Source: Gammaproteobacteria bacterium
GTDB lineage: Bacteria; Pseudomonadota; Gammaproteobacteria; Pseudomonadales; Azotimanducaceae
Length of the DNA: 64,000 nt
Reading direction: 5' to 3'
Assembly: GCA_030425195.1 (NCBI GenBank)
Contig: JAUIAV010000001.1
Span: 1 to 64,000 of the forward strand
Below, piece by piece: positions 37,301 to 45,984 of the stretch. A program made the translations under genes and the position numbers. The stretch's first letter is position 1; each line of letters begins with the position of its first letter. Below the pieces are notes generated by a model. That model had not been told where the DNA came from, did not search any database, and was given only the letters and a program-made list of their open reading frames with translations.

Positions 37301-38478
37301 AGGGTCGCCTCCGTGCCGAAAATACAGCTCGAGACCGGTGTGACCATGGGTCCGGAGATGGTCATGGAGACGTCCGCATCCGGCACCGGATTGCTGGAAT
37401 CACCCCGGATCTGACGCACGGCCTCGATGATCAGGCCGAGCCCGTGCATGTAACACTCGGCCAGGTTTCCGCCGCTGGTATTGAGGGGCAGATCACCACC
37501 CGGAGCGAGGAAGCGCTCCTTCACGAAAAACTCGTTGCACGCATCCGCGTCGCAGAAGCCGTGCTCCACCAGACTCATGAGCACCCCGCCGGTGAAATTC
37601 TCGTAGCTCTGCAGCACGTCCACGTCCGAAGGTCGCACACCCGCCATCGAGTAGAGACGCGGGGCGAGGGTCGGGAAGGAGGAGGACGCATATTCCGGCG
37701 TGTTGTGTACACCCGCGCCCGCGCGATAGTGGGACCCGCTCACCGCACCGAGCAGGTAGCAGGGCGTGTGCGGAAATTCTGCCGCTCTTTCCGCGGAAAC
37801 CAGGATCATGGCCGCCGCTCCGTCGTTCTCCAGGCAGCAGTCGTAGAGATGGAAGGGCTCCACGATCCAGCGGGAGGCATCGTAGGTCGCCTCGTCCAGC
37901 GGCCGGCCGTACATCACAGCCCGCGGATTGTTCTGCGCGTGATGATAGGCGGCGAGCGAGATCGCCCTGAGTGCGTTCTGGTCCACCCGGTGCTCGTGCA
38001 TGAACCGGACCACCTTCATGGCGAACATCTGGGCCGGTGACATCAGGCCGTACGGCACCGTGTGGGCAGGATCGCCGGCAATCGTATTGCGCCTGGGCCC
38101 CTGGCCGAAACGGCCGAACTGGCCCTGAGCCAGTGCCCGGAACACGACCACGCATTCTGCCAGGCCGCCGTGAATGGCCGCCGCGGCATGGGCAACCGCG
38201 GCGGAGCCGCCGCCACCGCCGCCGCCCCACTGCATGTTTGCAAAGCGGAGTTCCCGGCAACCCAGGGCAGCCGCCAGCCGGGACGGGTCGTTCCGGTCGT
38301 TGCTGAAGGACGAGAAACCGTCGATGTCTTCCGGCGAGATGCCGGCATCCGCGCAGGCGGCGACGATGGCTTTGAGCGCGAGCTTGCCTTCCGCATCCGG
38401 CGACTGTCCGCGCTTGTAGTATTCCGTCTCACCGACGCCGGCGACGCAGACGCTGCCCCGGAGCGTGGGCCCGCTCAT
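37297..38478 (-). CDS. Thiolase-like (lipid-transfer/Ltp2-type) protein lacking the nucleophilic cysteine
   Basis: A 393-residue thiolase fold. In the segment where thiolases carry the nucleophile Cys, the sequence reads MQWGGGGGGGSAAVAH, a run of seven glycines with no Cys. Other regions are conserved, including SYENFTGGVLMS, a C-terminal SGGNLAECYMHGLGL and the ending DVSMTISGPMVTPVS. This resembles thiolase-like aldolases of the Ltp2 class that act by retro-aldol chemistry with a DUF35 partner. It sits between an amidohydrolase and the DUF35 gene, with 4-base overlaps to both. CoA substrate not predictable. Confidence 0.8.
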   Translation of the reverse strand: MSGPTLRGSVCVAGVGETEYYKRGQSPDAEGKLALKAIVAACADAGISPEDIDGFSSFSNDRNDPSRLAAALGCRELRFANMQWGGGGGGGSAAVAHAAAAIHGGLAECVVVFRALAQGQFGRFGQGPRRNTIAGDPAHTVPYGLMSPAQMFAMKVVRFMHEHRVDQNALRAISLAAYHHAQNNPRAVMYGRPLDEATYDASRWIVEPFHLYDCCLENDGAAAMILVSAERAAEFPHTPCYLLGAVSGSHYRAGAGVHNTPEYASSSFPTLAPRLYSMAGVRPSDVDVLQSYENFTGGVLMSLVEHGFCDADACNEFFVKERFLAPGGDLPLNTSGGNLAECYMHGLGLIIEAVRQIRGDSSNPVPDADVSMTISGPMVTPVSSCIFGTEATL

Positions 38479-39728
38479 GAGGCCTTCAGCACACCAACCT
38501 GCTCCGCGACCGACGCCGCGTCCGGCTGATCGAGAAACCGCTCCGGGACCGGAAGCCTGAAGATCCGGGCCGCATTGAGCCCGAGGATCTTCGCCCGCTC
38601 GGCGTCATCGAGCCCGCCCATGGTCCGCTCGATGGCGGCAGCGGAATGAGGCCATGTACCTTCGTGATGTGGAAAATCATTCGCCCACAGAAAGTTGTCC
38701 ACCAGACCGTGCTCCCGCGCCAGGTCGAGCCCCGCCTTGTCTTCCTGGAAGCTGGCGAAACCGTTGGTCTGGAAATATTCGCTCGGCAGCCGGTCGAGCT
38801 TCGGGCGTACCCACATATGGTGCTTGCGATAGGCTTCGTCCAGCGCACCCAGTGCCCACGCCACCCAGCCGATGCCGGCTTCGATGGTCCCGAACAGGAT
38901 TTTCGGGAAACGGTCCAGCACGCCGGATGCGCAGAGATTGGCGATGGGCTCCATGGTGGGCGCCAGCGAATGCACCGCATAGTTGATCACCGCGCCGCCG
39001 TTCCCGCGCGCCGTGCGCGGATCCCGGCCGGTGGACACGTGAAAGGTGATGGGGAGATCCACGTCCTGGACGCAGGCCCAGAGATCGTCGAACTCCGGCA
39101 GGTTGTAGTTGAGCTGGGTGTGATCCGGTGCGCCCCAGACAGGTTTGCAGGGCAGCGACAGGCCTTTGAAGCCGAGAGCCGCGCATCGCTGAATCTCTTC
39201 AATGGTCGACTGGAGAGCGCCGGGAGCCACGCAGGCCATGGGCGCCAGGCGGTCGTTGAAGTCCCGGAACTCCTCCCAGGCCCAGTCGTTGTAGGCCCTG
39301 CACATGGCATGAGAGAACTCCGCATCCGGCGTCGCCCAGATGGTGAGACCCTTGTTCGGAAAGAGCACCTCGGCCTCTACCCCGTCGAGCGCCAGATCCC
39401 GGATCCGGTCCTCCGGCGTCCTGCCCGACCGATTGCGGAGTCTGTCTTCCCCCTCGAACTGGGTGTTCTGCAGCCTGAGCGGGCGGAAGCCTTCCGTTTT
39501 CTGAAACTTGTTGCCCTTGCCGTCCATGACGACGCCGGGCAGCCGGTCTCTGAACGCCGGATCCATCCGGGTTGCCCAGAGATCCGAGGGCTCCTGGACG
39601 TGTCCGTCCGCCGAGACCATGAAGTACTTGCTGGCCGCATCCGGCCGCGCGGTTCTGGACCAGCCCTCGCAGCCGGGCGTTTCCGCGCGCCAGGCGTTGG
39701 CACTGTCCGTTCCGATCGCTTCGCTCAT
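38475..39728 (-). CDS. Amidohydrolase family (PF04909) metal-dependent hydrolase/decarboxylase
   Basis: A 417-residue amidohydrolase-2 protein. The metal motif near the N terminus is SADGHVQEP (Asp-x-His variant), with LPITFHVST near 230 and WANDFPHHEGTWP near 350 holding the later ligands. Family members decarboxylate or hydrolyse aromatic and related acids, often with a CoA or semialdehyde intermediate. It is the first gene of the four-gene run to the ACR3 gene, overlapping the thiolase-like gene by 4 bases. Together they suggest an acyl-CoA or ring degradation route. Confidence 0.85.
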   Translation of the reverse strand: MSEAIGTDSANAWRAETPGCEGWSRTARPDAASKYFMVSADGHVQEPSDLWATRMDPAFRDRLPGVVMDGKGNKFQKTEGFRPLRLQNTQFEGEDRLRNRSGRTPEDRIRDLALDGVEAEVLFPNKGLTIWATPDAEFSHAMCRAYNDWAWEEFRDFNDRLAPMACVAPGALQSTIEEIQRCAALGFKGLSLPCKPVWGAPDHTQLNYNLPEFDDLWACVQDVDLPITFHVSTGRDPRTARGNGGAVINYAVHSLAPTMEPIANLCASGVLDRFPKILFGTIEAGIGWVAWALGALDEAYRKHHMWVRPKLDRLPSEYFQTNGFASFQEDKAGLDLAREHGLVDNFLWANDFPHHEGTWPHSAAAIERTMGGLDDAERAKILGLNAARIFRLPVPERFLDQPDAASVAEQVGVLKAS

Positions 39729-39809
39729 CTGACGGTTCCCCCTCTGTCCCCCGCGAAGGAACCGACAGTATAAGCAGAGAGGTGCCGCCGGTGACAGAAC
39801 GTGCGCTTC

Positions 39810-40238
39810 TCAGGCGAGTGCGGTGCGCAGTCCCTCCAGGGCAATCCGGTAACCGTCATATCCGAAACCGCACACGGCACCCCGGCAGACGGGTGTGATT
39901 CTCGAGACCACCCCGCGGGCGGAGGGATTCGAGGCATGCACCTCGTAGACGGGCAGGGTCAGTTCCGCCAGCGCTTCGGGCAGAGGTCCGTCACCCACGG
40001 TGAACCTGCTCGGATTGATCACGACGGCATCGAAGGCATCCGCCACCCGGGCCAGCAGGTCGACCAGCGCAAGCTCATCGTTGTGCTGGACGATCTCCAC
40101 TGACAGGCCGAGCGTCGCCGCAGCGGCTTCGATGCCGGCATTGATCTCTTCCAGAGTTTCAGGACCGAAGATTTCCACGTCTTCCCTGCCGCGCAGTTCC
40201 ATGCCCGCGCCCTGAATCACCAGCACCTTCACGGGCAC
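39810..40238 (-). CDS. Type II 3-dehydroquinate dehydratase (AroQ)-like protein with altered active site
   Basis: A 142-residue flavodoxin-like AroQ fold. The AroQ signature around NGPNLN near residue 10 reads QGAGME, the R-x-x-x-x-Y-G segment reads REDVEIFG (catalytic Tyr replaced by Phe), and NHEG is HNDE. The substrate His in EVHASNPSAR and the C-terminal CRGAVCGFGYDGY are kept. It is therefore likely not a functional dehydroquinase but a paralog with another role. It lies 3 bases downstream of a D-2-hydroxyacid dehydrogenase gene, so the two are probably cotranscribed. Confidence 0.75.
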   Translation of the reverse strand: MPVKVLVIQGAGMELRGREDVEIFGPETLEEINAGIEAAAATLGLSVEIVQHNDELALVDLLARVADAFDAVVINPSRFTVGDGPLPEALAELTLPVYEVHASNPSARGVVSRITPVCRGAVCGFGYDGYRIALEGLRTALA

Positions 40239-40241
40239 CCC

Positions 40242-41306
40242 TCAGCGATTGGGTCCGCGGTTCATGGGATACGGCTGCCACCGCTCGAGCTTCACTCTGG
40301 GCAGCACCGTCGGATTCACACAGCTCATGGGCCAGCGGCCGCGCAGCACCAGAGCCACTTCCCGGCCGACCCGGCGCCGGGTCTCAGGCCGCATCCGTGT
40401 GGTGGCGGAGGCCACGTGAGGGGTAACCACCACGTTCTCCATGCCGAACAGCGGATTGGCCGGATCCGGCGGTTCCTGCTCCAGCACATCGAGACCTGCG
40501 CCGGCGATGGCGCCCCGTTCGAGCGCATCGATCAGGGCGGCTTCATCGATGATGGGGCCTCTTGCCGTATTCACGATCACGGCCGTGCTCTTCATCCGGG
40601 CGAAGGCATCCGTGCTGAAGGTGTGCTCGGTCTCCTCGTTGTGCGGCGCATGCACGGACAGGTAGTCACTGCGCTCGAGCAGCTCGCCGAAGCTCACCGG
40701 CTCCACCCCTGCATCCGACAGCGTCAGCTCGCTCACGTAAGGGTCGTGGGCGATCACCTGCATGCCGAATGCCTTTGCCCGCCGTGCCGTGCAGCGCGCC
40801 ACGTTGCCGAAGGCGAACAGTCCCAGGGTCTGGCCCATGAGGCGGGGAATCTTCGACAGCAGCGGCCGGCCCTGGTACCACTCGCCTTCCTCGCGGGCCA
40901 TGCGGACCATGGTCGGCGTCCGTCGGGCCAGATCGAGCAGCAGCATCATGGCGTGGTCGGCCACTTCCTCGATGAATACGTCCGGCACATTGGTGACGAC
41001 GATGCCGGCCTCGGTCGCCGCCTCGATGTCGACCATGTCCACTCCCACGCTGCCCACGCCAATGACCACACAGCGCTCCAGGGCGTCGATCACCTGCCGG
41101 TCGATCCGGAGTCCCCAGGAAGTGATGATGGCATCCATGTCCTTCACACCGGCGGCGAATTCGGCCGGCGTGTCCGCCCGTATGTCGACGATGTCGCCGA
41201 TCGGCGCCAGAGCTTCGAGCTCGAGTGCATAGCGCTCGGACGTCGTCTGATTCCGCGCCTGGCTCGGCAGCTGTATCCCGATCTGCTTGCGGTTTTTCCC
41301 CGTCAT
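40242..41306 (-). CDS. D-isomer-specific 2-hydroxyacid dehydrogenase
   Basis: A 354-residue NAD-dependent enzyme. The Rossmann region LGLFAFGNVARCTARRA near 165 has GxGxxG degenerated in its last Gly. The catalytic Arg is in NTARGPIIDEAAL and the catalytic His in VVTPHVASAT. It resembles C-terminal-binding-protein/phosphoglycerate-dehydrogenase-type enzymes. It likely reduces a 2-oxoacid or oxidises a 2-hydroxyacid. The downstream AroQ-like gene begins 3 bases after its stop. Substrate unknown. Confidence 0.85.
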   Translation of the reverse strand: MTGKNRKQIGIQLPSQARNQTTSERYALELEALAPIGDIVDIRADTPAEFAAGVKDMDAIITSWGLRIDRQVIDALERCVVIGVGSVGVDMVDIEAATEAGIVVTNVPDVFIEEVADHAMMLLLDLARRTPTMVRMAREEGEWYQGRPLLSKIPRLMGQTLGLFAFGNVARCTARRAKAFGMQVIAHDPYVSELTLSDAGVEPVSFGELLERSDYLSVHAPHNEETEHTFSTDAFARMKSTAVIVNTARGPIIDEAALIDALERGAIAGAGLDVLEQEPPDPANPLFGMENVVVTPHVASATTRMRPETRRRVGREVALVLRGRWPMSCVNPTVLPRVKLERWQPYPMNRGPNR

Positions 41307-41378
41307 GACAATCCCCCCGATCAGTCAGCCGCTAAGCCTACACACGTTGCCCCGTAATTGGAGCAGTCGCTGCACGGG

Positions 41379-41990
41379 TCATACCCTGGCAGCGCGCCAG
41401 TCTTCGAACAGCAGGCTTACCCAGCGCATGAGGTTCGCGTAGGCCTTCTTCTCCTGAACATCACTCGAGGCACGATCGTAATAGCGCTCTGAGAGATCGC
41501 AGATGATCTGAGCCGCATCCGCGCTGGGCAGCCCGGCAGACACCCTGCCGGCTGTCTTCCCGGCCTCGAGCACCCGGACGATCTGATCGCACTGCCATTC
41601 GCGCATCCAGACCGCCACCTCACGGATCGGCCCCTCGGTGCGGGCGCTGATGGAAAAATCACGAACCACCTCGTAGGAGATGTAGCCGTGCACGCCTTTG
41701 TAGATGCCGAGCAGAGTCTGCACAGCAGCCACCGGATCCACCGGCAACCTGGCCAGCGCGGCCTCGCCCGCCGCTTTCAGCTCGGACATGTCCATTCTGG
41801 CCAGCTCGGCAAATACCCCCTCCTTGCTGCCGAAATACGTATACACGGTGGCCACCCCCACCCCCGCGGATTCCGCGATGGCATCCATGGTGGTCCGGCT
41901 GTAACCCCGCGCTACGAACAACGTCCGCGCGGCCACCAGCATGTCTACCCGGCGTTTCTCTTTCTGACGGTCTCTGAGGGATCCGGTCAT
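41379..41990 (-). CDS. TetR-family transcriptional regulator
   Basis: A 203-residue repressor. The N-terminal HTH (MLVAARTLFVARGYSRTTMDAIAESAGVGVATVYTYFGSKE, in parts) fits residues 17-57 and the rest is a helical ligand domain. It is divergent from the HpaB-like hydroxylase gene, with an AT-rich stretch and repeats between them. It is therefore the probable regulator of that aromatic catabolic operon. The inducer is likely an aromatic compound or CoA ester (inference). Confidence 0.85.
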   Translation of the reverse strand: MTGSLRDRQKEKRRVDMLVAARTLFVARGYSRTTMDAIAESAGVGVATVYTYFGSKEGVFAELARMDMSELKAAGEAALARLPVDPVAAVQTLLGIYKGVHGYISYEVVRDFSISARTEGPIREVAVWMREWQCDQIVRVLEAGKTAGRVSAGLPSADAAQIICDLSERYYDRASSDVQEKKAYANLMRWVSLLFEDWRAARV

Positions 41991-42014
41991 CTCGCGGCTC
42001 GAGCAGTTATTTTC

Positions 42015-42051
42015 ATAGATATTCTATAATTCTATTGTTTTGTAGATATTC
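42015..42051. promoter_or_regulatory. AT-rich repeat region, candidate TetR operators
   Basis: ATAGATATTCTAT (42015-42027) is a dyad with 5-base arms. TAGATATTC occurs again as an exact direct copy at 42043-42051, and ATTCTAT is repeated at 42021 and 42029. This strip of very low GC between the divergent TetR and hydroxylase genes is the natural place for promoters and operator. Confidence 0.5.
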
Positions 42052-42091
42052 GCGCTTTATTCTGTCACAACTCTTGGGAGGAGGGACTCGA

Positions 42092-43561
42092 ATGGCGGCA
42101 CGAACGGGCGCCGGGTATCTGCAGGGTCTGAAGGACTGCCGGTCCGTGTGGGTGGACGGCCAGTCCGTCAGCGATGTGACCGTCCATCCGGGATTCAAAG
42201 GCTCGCTGGCAGGCATGGCCGGCTATTTCGACTGGCAGCACCGGCACAGCGACGACTGCCTGATGGAGGCCGGTGACGGCACCCCGACCAGTGTGAGTCA
42301 TCTCATCCCCCGCAGCCGGACGGATCTCGAGCGGCGCCACCGCGGTCTCGAACGGCTCGCCCGCTACAGCGTCGGTATGCTGGGCCGCACACCGGACTAT
42401 GTGAACGTCACCTTCGCCGGGTTCGCCGGTCAGCCGAGTCTCTGGCGGATCGCCGGTAACGAGGAAGGCCACGACAACCTCTGCGCTTTCCAGCGCGAAA
42501 TCGCCGAAAAGGACCTCTCCCTGACCCACACCATCGTCCACCCCATCGTCGACAAGCGGATTCCCGACTACGAAGGCGTGAACGAGACGCTGGCGCTCAG
42601 AAAAGTGGGAGAGAACCGGGAAAACATCATCGTCAGCGGTGCACGCATCCTCGCCACCCTGGGACCTTTCGCGGATGAGCTGGCCGTCTATCCGGCCCAT
42701 CCGATTCCGGCGGCCTCTCCGGAGATCGCCATGGCGTTTTCGGTACCGCTGAATGCGCCGGGGCTGAAGATCCTCTGCCGCGATCACTACGGCGTGGACC
42801 GGAACGTCTTCGATGCGCCTTTTTCCAGCCGCTTCGACGAGCAGGACGCATTCGTCATCTTCGAGGAGGTGGAGGTTCCGAAATCCAGAGTGTTCTGCGA
42901 CGCGAACCCGGAAGTGTTCAACACCGTCATGCGACGCGGCTGGACGGGCAACATCATGCAGCAGACGGTGATCCGGGCAATGATAAAGCTGGAATTCGCC
43001 TATGAGCTGGCCAATCGCATGGCGGAGGTCACCGGCCAGCAGGAGCGTCCGGAGGTGACTCAGATGCTCGGCGAGCTGTGGTCCTATGCGGAGCTCACCC
43101 GCAGCGCGCTGAAAGCCGCGGAGGACGGTGCCTTCGACTACGGCGACGGCACCTGGATCTGTGACGAACGTCCATTCATCGCACTCCGTCCCAGCATGCC
43201 CGGCTGGATGGTCAGGGTGAACGACATCCTCAAGCAGATCGGTTCGCACAATCTGCTGGCGACCCCGAGCCGATCTGATTTCCAGGACGACGCCATCTCT
43301 TCACAGCTGGCGCACTTTCTCCGTGGTGCGGACGACCACGGTGCCGAGGAACGCGCCCGCCTGTTCAGAACGGCCTGGGACATGGCGGGCTCTGCGCTCG
43401 GCGGCCGCGTGGAGCTCTACGAGCGTTTCTACCTGGCCTCGGCACCGAGAAACTACAGCCTGGCACACCGCATGGCGCAGATCGGCAGAGACTGGACGGC
43501 GGTTCCGGAGTTCTGGGCGGCAACGGACGAAATCACAGAGAAATATGGCCTGGGCACCTGA
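42092..43561 (+). CDS. 4-hydroxyphenylacetate 3-hydroxylase (HpaB) family flavin-dependent oxygenase
   Basis: A 489-residue FADH2-utilising phenol hydroxylase of the HpaB/TftD type. It starts with RTGAGYLQGLKD near 5, has VTFAGFAGQPSLW near 115 and IVHPIVDKRIPD near 165, as in HpaB-type acyl-CoA-dehydrogenase-fold enzymes. It adds an ortho hydroxyl to a phenol to make a catechol. The separate reductase HpaC is not nearby. The ATG at 42092 was chosen because GGGAGGAGG precedes it. It heads a four-gene catabolic run with the extradiol dioxygenase next. Confidence 0.85.
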   Translation: MAARTGAGYLQGLKDCRSVWVDGQSVSDVTVHPGFKGSLAGMAGYFDWQHRHSDDCLMEAGDGTPTSVSHLIPRSRTDLERRHRGLERLARYSVGMLGRTPDYVNVTFAGFAGQPSLWRIAGNEEGHDNLCAFQREIAEKDLSLTHTIVHPIVDKRIPDYEGVNETLALRKVGENRENIIVSGARILATLGPFADELAVYPAHPIPAASPEIAMAFSVPLNAPGLKILCRDHYGVDRNVFDAPFSSRFDEQDAFVIFEEVEVPKSRVFCDANPEVFNTVMRRGWTGNIMQQTVIRAMIKLEFAYELANRMAEVTGQQERPEVTQMLGELWSYAELTRSALKAAEDGAFDYGDGTWICDERPFIALRPSMPGWMVRVNDILKQIGSHNLLATPSRSDFQDDAISSQLAHFLRGADDHGAEERARLFRTAWDMAGSALGGRVELYERFYLASAPRNYSLAHRMAQIGRDWTAVPEFWAATDEITEKYGLGT

Positions 43562-43601
43562 ATCTGCGAGACTGGTGCAAGGTAAAACAGGGGGGCATCT
43601 G

Positions 43602-44474
43602 ATGACTGGGGTGACAGAACTCGGCTATGTGCGCTTCGGCGTATCCGATCTATCAGAATGGCGGGCATTCGCCGCGGATCTCATCGGCCTCGAGGTCGGC
43701 GGAGAGGAAGCGGACAGACTCTATCTGCGCAGCGACCAGTGGCATCACCGGATCATCCTGGAACAGGACGGCAGTGACGACCTGATCGGCGCGGGTCTCA
43801 GAGTCGCCGGCCCCACGGAATTCGCCGACATGCAGACGATGCTCCGGGACGCCGGTATCGCTTTCGAGCTGGCGGACGAGGCCACCGCTCGAGAGAGACG
43901 GGTGCTGGCGCTGATGACGCTGGCCGATCCGGCCGGCACGCCCATCGAGATCTTTCACGGACCGCAGGTGGACAGCCACCGCCCTTTCCATCCCGGGCGC
44001 GGTATGTACGGCCGGTTCTGCACCGGCGGAGGCGGCGTCGGCCATATGCTCATCCAGTGCCGGGATGTGCAGAAGACGCTCGACTTCTACCGCGTCCTCG
44101 GCATGCGCGGCAGCGTGGAGTACCGGATTCCGCGGCCCGATGGGGAGGCCATGGAGATCGGCTTCGTTCACTGCAACGACCGGGACCATACCTTCGCCTT
44201 CGGACTGCCCTGCCGGAAGCAGGTCGACCATCTGATGCTGGAGGTGGACAACCTGGACGACGTGTTCTTCACCTATGAACGCATCAGTGAGAGCCAGTAC
44301 CCGGTGGTGATCTCGCCGGGCAAACACGCCAACGACCACATGTTCTCCTTCTACTGCCTCTCGCCTTCCGGCTTCCAGATCGAGATCGGCTACGGCGGTC
44401 GACCCGCTACTCACCAGTCCGAGTACTACACGGGCGACACCTACGGCCACAAGTTCCAGCCGCCCGGCAACTGA
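43602..44474 (+). CDS. Type I extradiol ring-cleavage dioxygenase (biphenyl-2,3-diol dioxygenase-like)
   Basis: A 290-residue two-domain VOC protein. Iron ligands are His in GVGHMLIQCRD near 150, His in QVDHLMLEVDN near 211 and Glu in FQIEIGYGG near 262, the standard 2-His-1-carboxylate set in the second half. It cleaves catechols next to one hydroxyl to give a ring-opened semialdehyde or dienoate. It starts 40 bases after the hydroxylase gene and precedes aldehyde dehydrogenase and FAH-family genes. Together they form a meta-cleavage pathway core. Confidence 0.92.
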   Translation: MTGVTELGYVRFGVSDLSEWRAFAADLIGLEVGGEEADRLYLRSDQWHHRIILEQDGSDDLIGAGLRVAGPTEFADMQTMLRDAGIAFELADEATARERRVLALMTLADPAGTPIEIFHGPQVDSHRPFHPGRGMYGRFCTGGGGVGHMLIQCRDVQKTLDFYRVLGMRGSVEYRIPRPDGEAMEIGFVHCNDRDHTFAFGLPCRKQVDHLMLEVDNLDDVFFTYERISESQYPVVISPGKHANDHMFSFYCLSPSGFQIEIGYGGRPATHQSEYYTGDTYGHKFQPPGN

Positions 44475-44491
44475 CAGGCATCGGGGAGCCC

Positions 44492-45955
44492 ATGACAGAG
44501 TTTTCCACACAGAAGCATTTCATCGGCGGTCAGTTCGTTGCAGCCGCTTCCGGCAACACGTTCGATCTGATCAATCCGGCCACGGAGGCGTGCACCACGG
44601 ACGCCGCCCGCGGGGACGCCGCCGACATCGACGCCGCGGTCCGGGCCGCCCGGGAAGTTTTCGACGCCGGCGTCTGGTCCCGGGCCAAACCATCCTTCCG
44701 CCGCAAGGTCCTGTTCAGGGCGGCGGATCTGATCGAGGCCCGCTCGGAGGAAATCGTCCGGCTGCAGACCCTGGAGATGGGATCGCCTCTCGGCCCCGAG
44801 ATGAAGGGCCCGCATCCGGTCATGGCGCGCTCCGCCTGGAATCTCCGCTTCTTCGCCGAAGAACAGGAGCAGGCCGGCGACCACGCCTTCAACCGGGACG
44901 ACAGTCTGCTCACCTACACAATGACGGATGCGGCGGGCGTGTTTGGCCTGATAACGCCCTGGAACGGCCCCATCATGCTGTCCACCTGGAAGATGGCGCC
45001 CTGCCTCGCCTACGGCAATTCCGCCGTGCACAAGCCGTCGGAGCTGTCCTCCCTCTCCATCCGCGTCCTCTGCGAGATCTACGAGGAAGCCGGTATGCCA
45101 CCGGGCGTATACAACATGGTGCTCGGATACGGTCAGGAAGCCGGCGTACCGCTGGTGGCACACGAGGACGTGACCGGTATCTCCTTCACGGGTTCGCCCC
45201 GCACGGCGCGCGACATCGCCGAACGTGCGGCCAGAACCCTCAAACGGACGTCTTTCGAGCTCGGTGGGAAGTCGGCCAACATCATCTTTGCGGATGCGGA
45301 TCTGAAGAAAGCCATCCCCGCCGCGGCAGGCGGCATCTTCATGAACAGCGGCCAGGTCTGTGTAGCCGGCTCCCGGATCCTGGTGCAGCGGTCTATCTAC
45401 GATGAGTTTCTGAGCGGTTTCGAGCAGGCCGCCGCGGCCTGGAAGCCGGACGATCCCATGGTCCGGGGAACCCGCCTCGGGCCTCTGGTCTCGAAAGGTC
45501 AGTACGAACGGGTGATGAGCTATCTGGATCTCGCCCGCGAAGAGGGCCGGATTCTGTTCGGCGGCGAACGGCCGGATGGATTCGAGAAGGGATTCTACGT
45601 GCAGCCCACGGCCATCGTGGATGTGAGCCCCCGTGCACGTGTCTGTCAGGAAGAGATTTTCGGCCCCGTGGCGACCATCCTCCCCTTCGAGGATGCGGAC
45701 GAAGCCATCGCCATCGCCAACGGCACGACCTACGGACTGGCCGGCTACATCTGGACGGGGTCGCAGGATACGGCGCACTACGTCAGCCATCGGCTGCAGA
45801 CCGGGATGATCTGGATCAACTCCGGATTCGACCGGGACCTTCGCCAGCCTTTCGGCGGCATGAAAGCCAGCGGACTCGGTCGCGAAGGCGGGGGCCTGAG
45901 CCGCGAGTTCTATACGGAAACCCGCTTCGCGTCCTTTCCGCTGACGCCGCGCTGA
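44492..45955 (+). CDS. Aldehyde dehydrogenase (NAD(P)+-dependent)
   Basis: A 487-residue ALDH-superfamily enzyme. The Glu base is in SFELGGKSAN near 252, the nucleophile Cys in NSGQVCVAGSR near 286, and a late EIFGPVATILPFE near 383 is standard. In a meta-cleavage route it could oxidise the ring-fission semialdehyde, like 5-carboxymethyl-2-hydroxymuconate semialdehyde dehydrogenase (HpaE). The exact substrate cannot be read. It begins 17 bases after the dioxygenase gene. Confidence 0.9.
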   Translation: MTEFSTQKHFIGGQFVAAASGNTFDLINPATEACTTDAARGDAADIDAAVRAAREVFDAGVWSRAKPSFRRKVLFRAADLIEARSEEIVRLQTLEMGSPLGPEMKGPHPVMARSAWNLRFFAEEQEQAGDHAFNRDDSLLTYTMTDAAGVFGLITPWNGPIMLSTWKMAPCLAYGNSAVHKPSELSSLSIRVLCEIYEEAGMPPGVYNMVLGYGQEAGVPLVAHEDVTGISFTGSPRTARDIAERAARTLKRTSFELGGKSANIIFADADLKKAIPAAAGGIFMNSGQVCVAGSRILVQRSIYDEFLSGFEQAAAAWKPDDPMVRGTRLGPLVSKGQYERVMSYLDLAREEGRILFGGERPDGFEKGFYVQPTAIVDVSPRARVCQEEIFGPVATILPFEDADEAIAIANGTTYGLAGYIWTGSQDTAHYVSHRLQTGMIWINSGFDRDLRQPFGGMKASGLGREGGGLSREFYTETRFASFPLTPR

Positions 45956-45984
45956 CACACCACCGGACACCCGAGGAGACCGAC

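Noticed and set aside
44441-45970. 509-codon antisense frame over the aldehyde dehydrogenase
   Set aside because: ALDH catalytic motifs are on the plus strand; the antisense frame is a codon-bias shadow.
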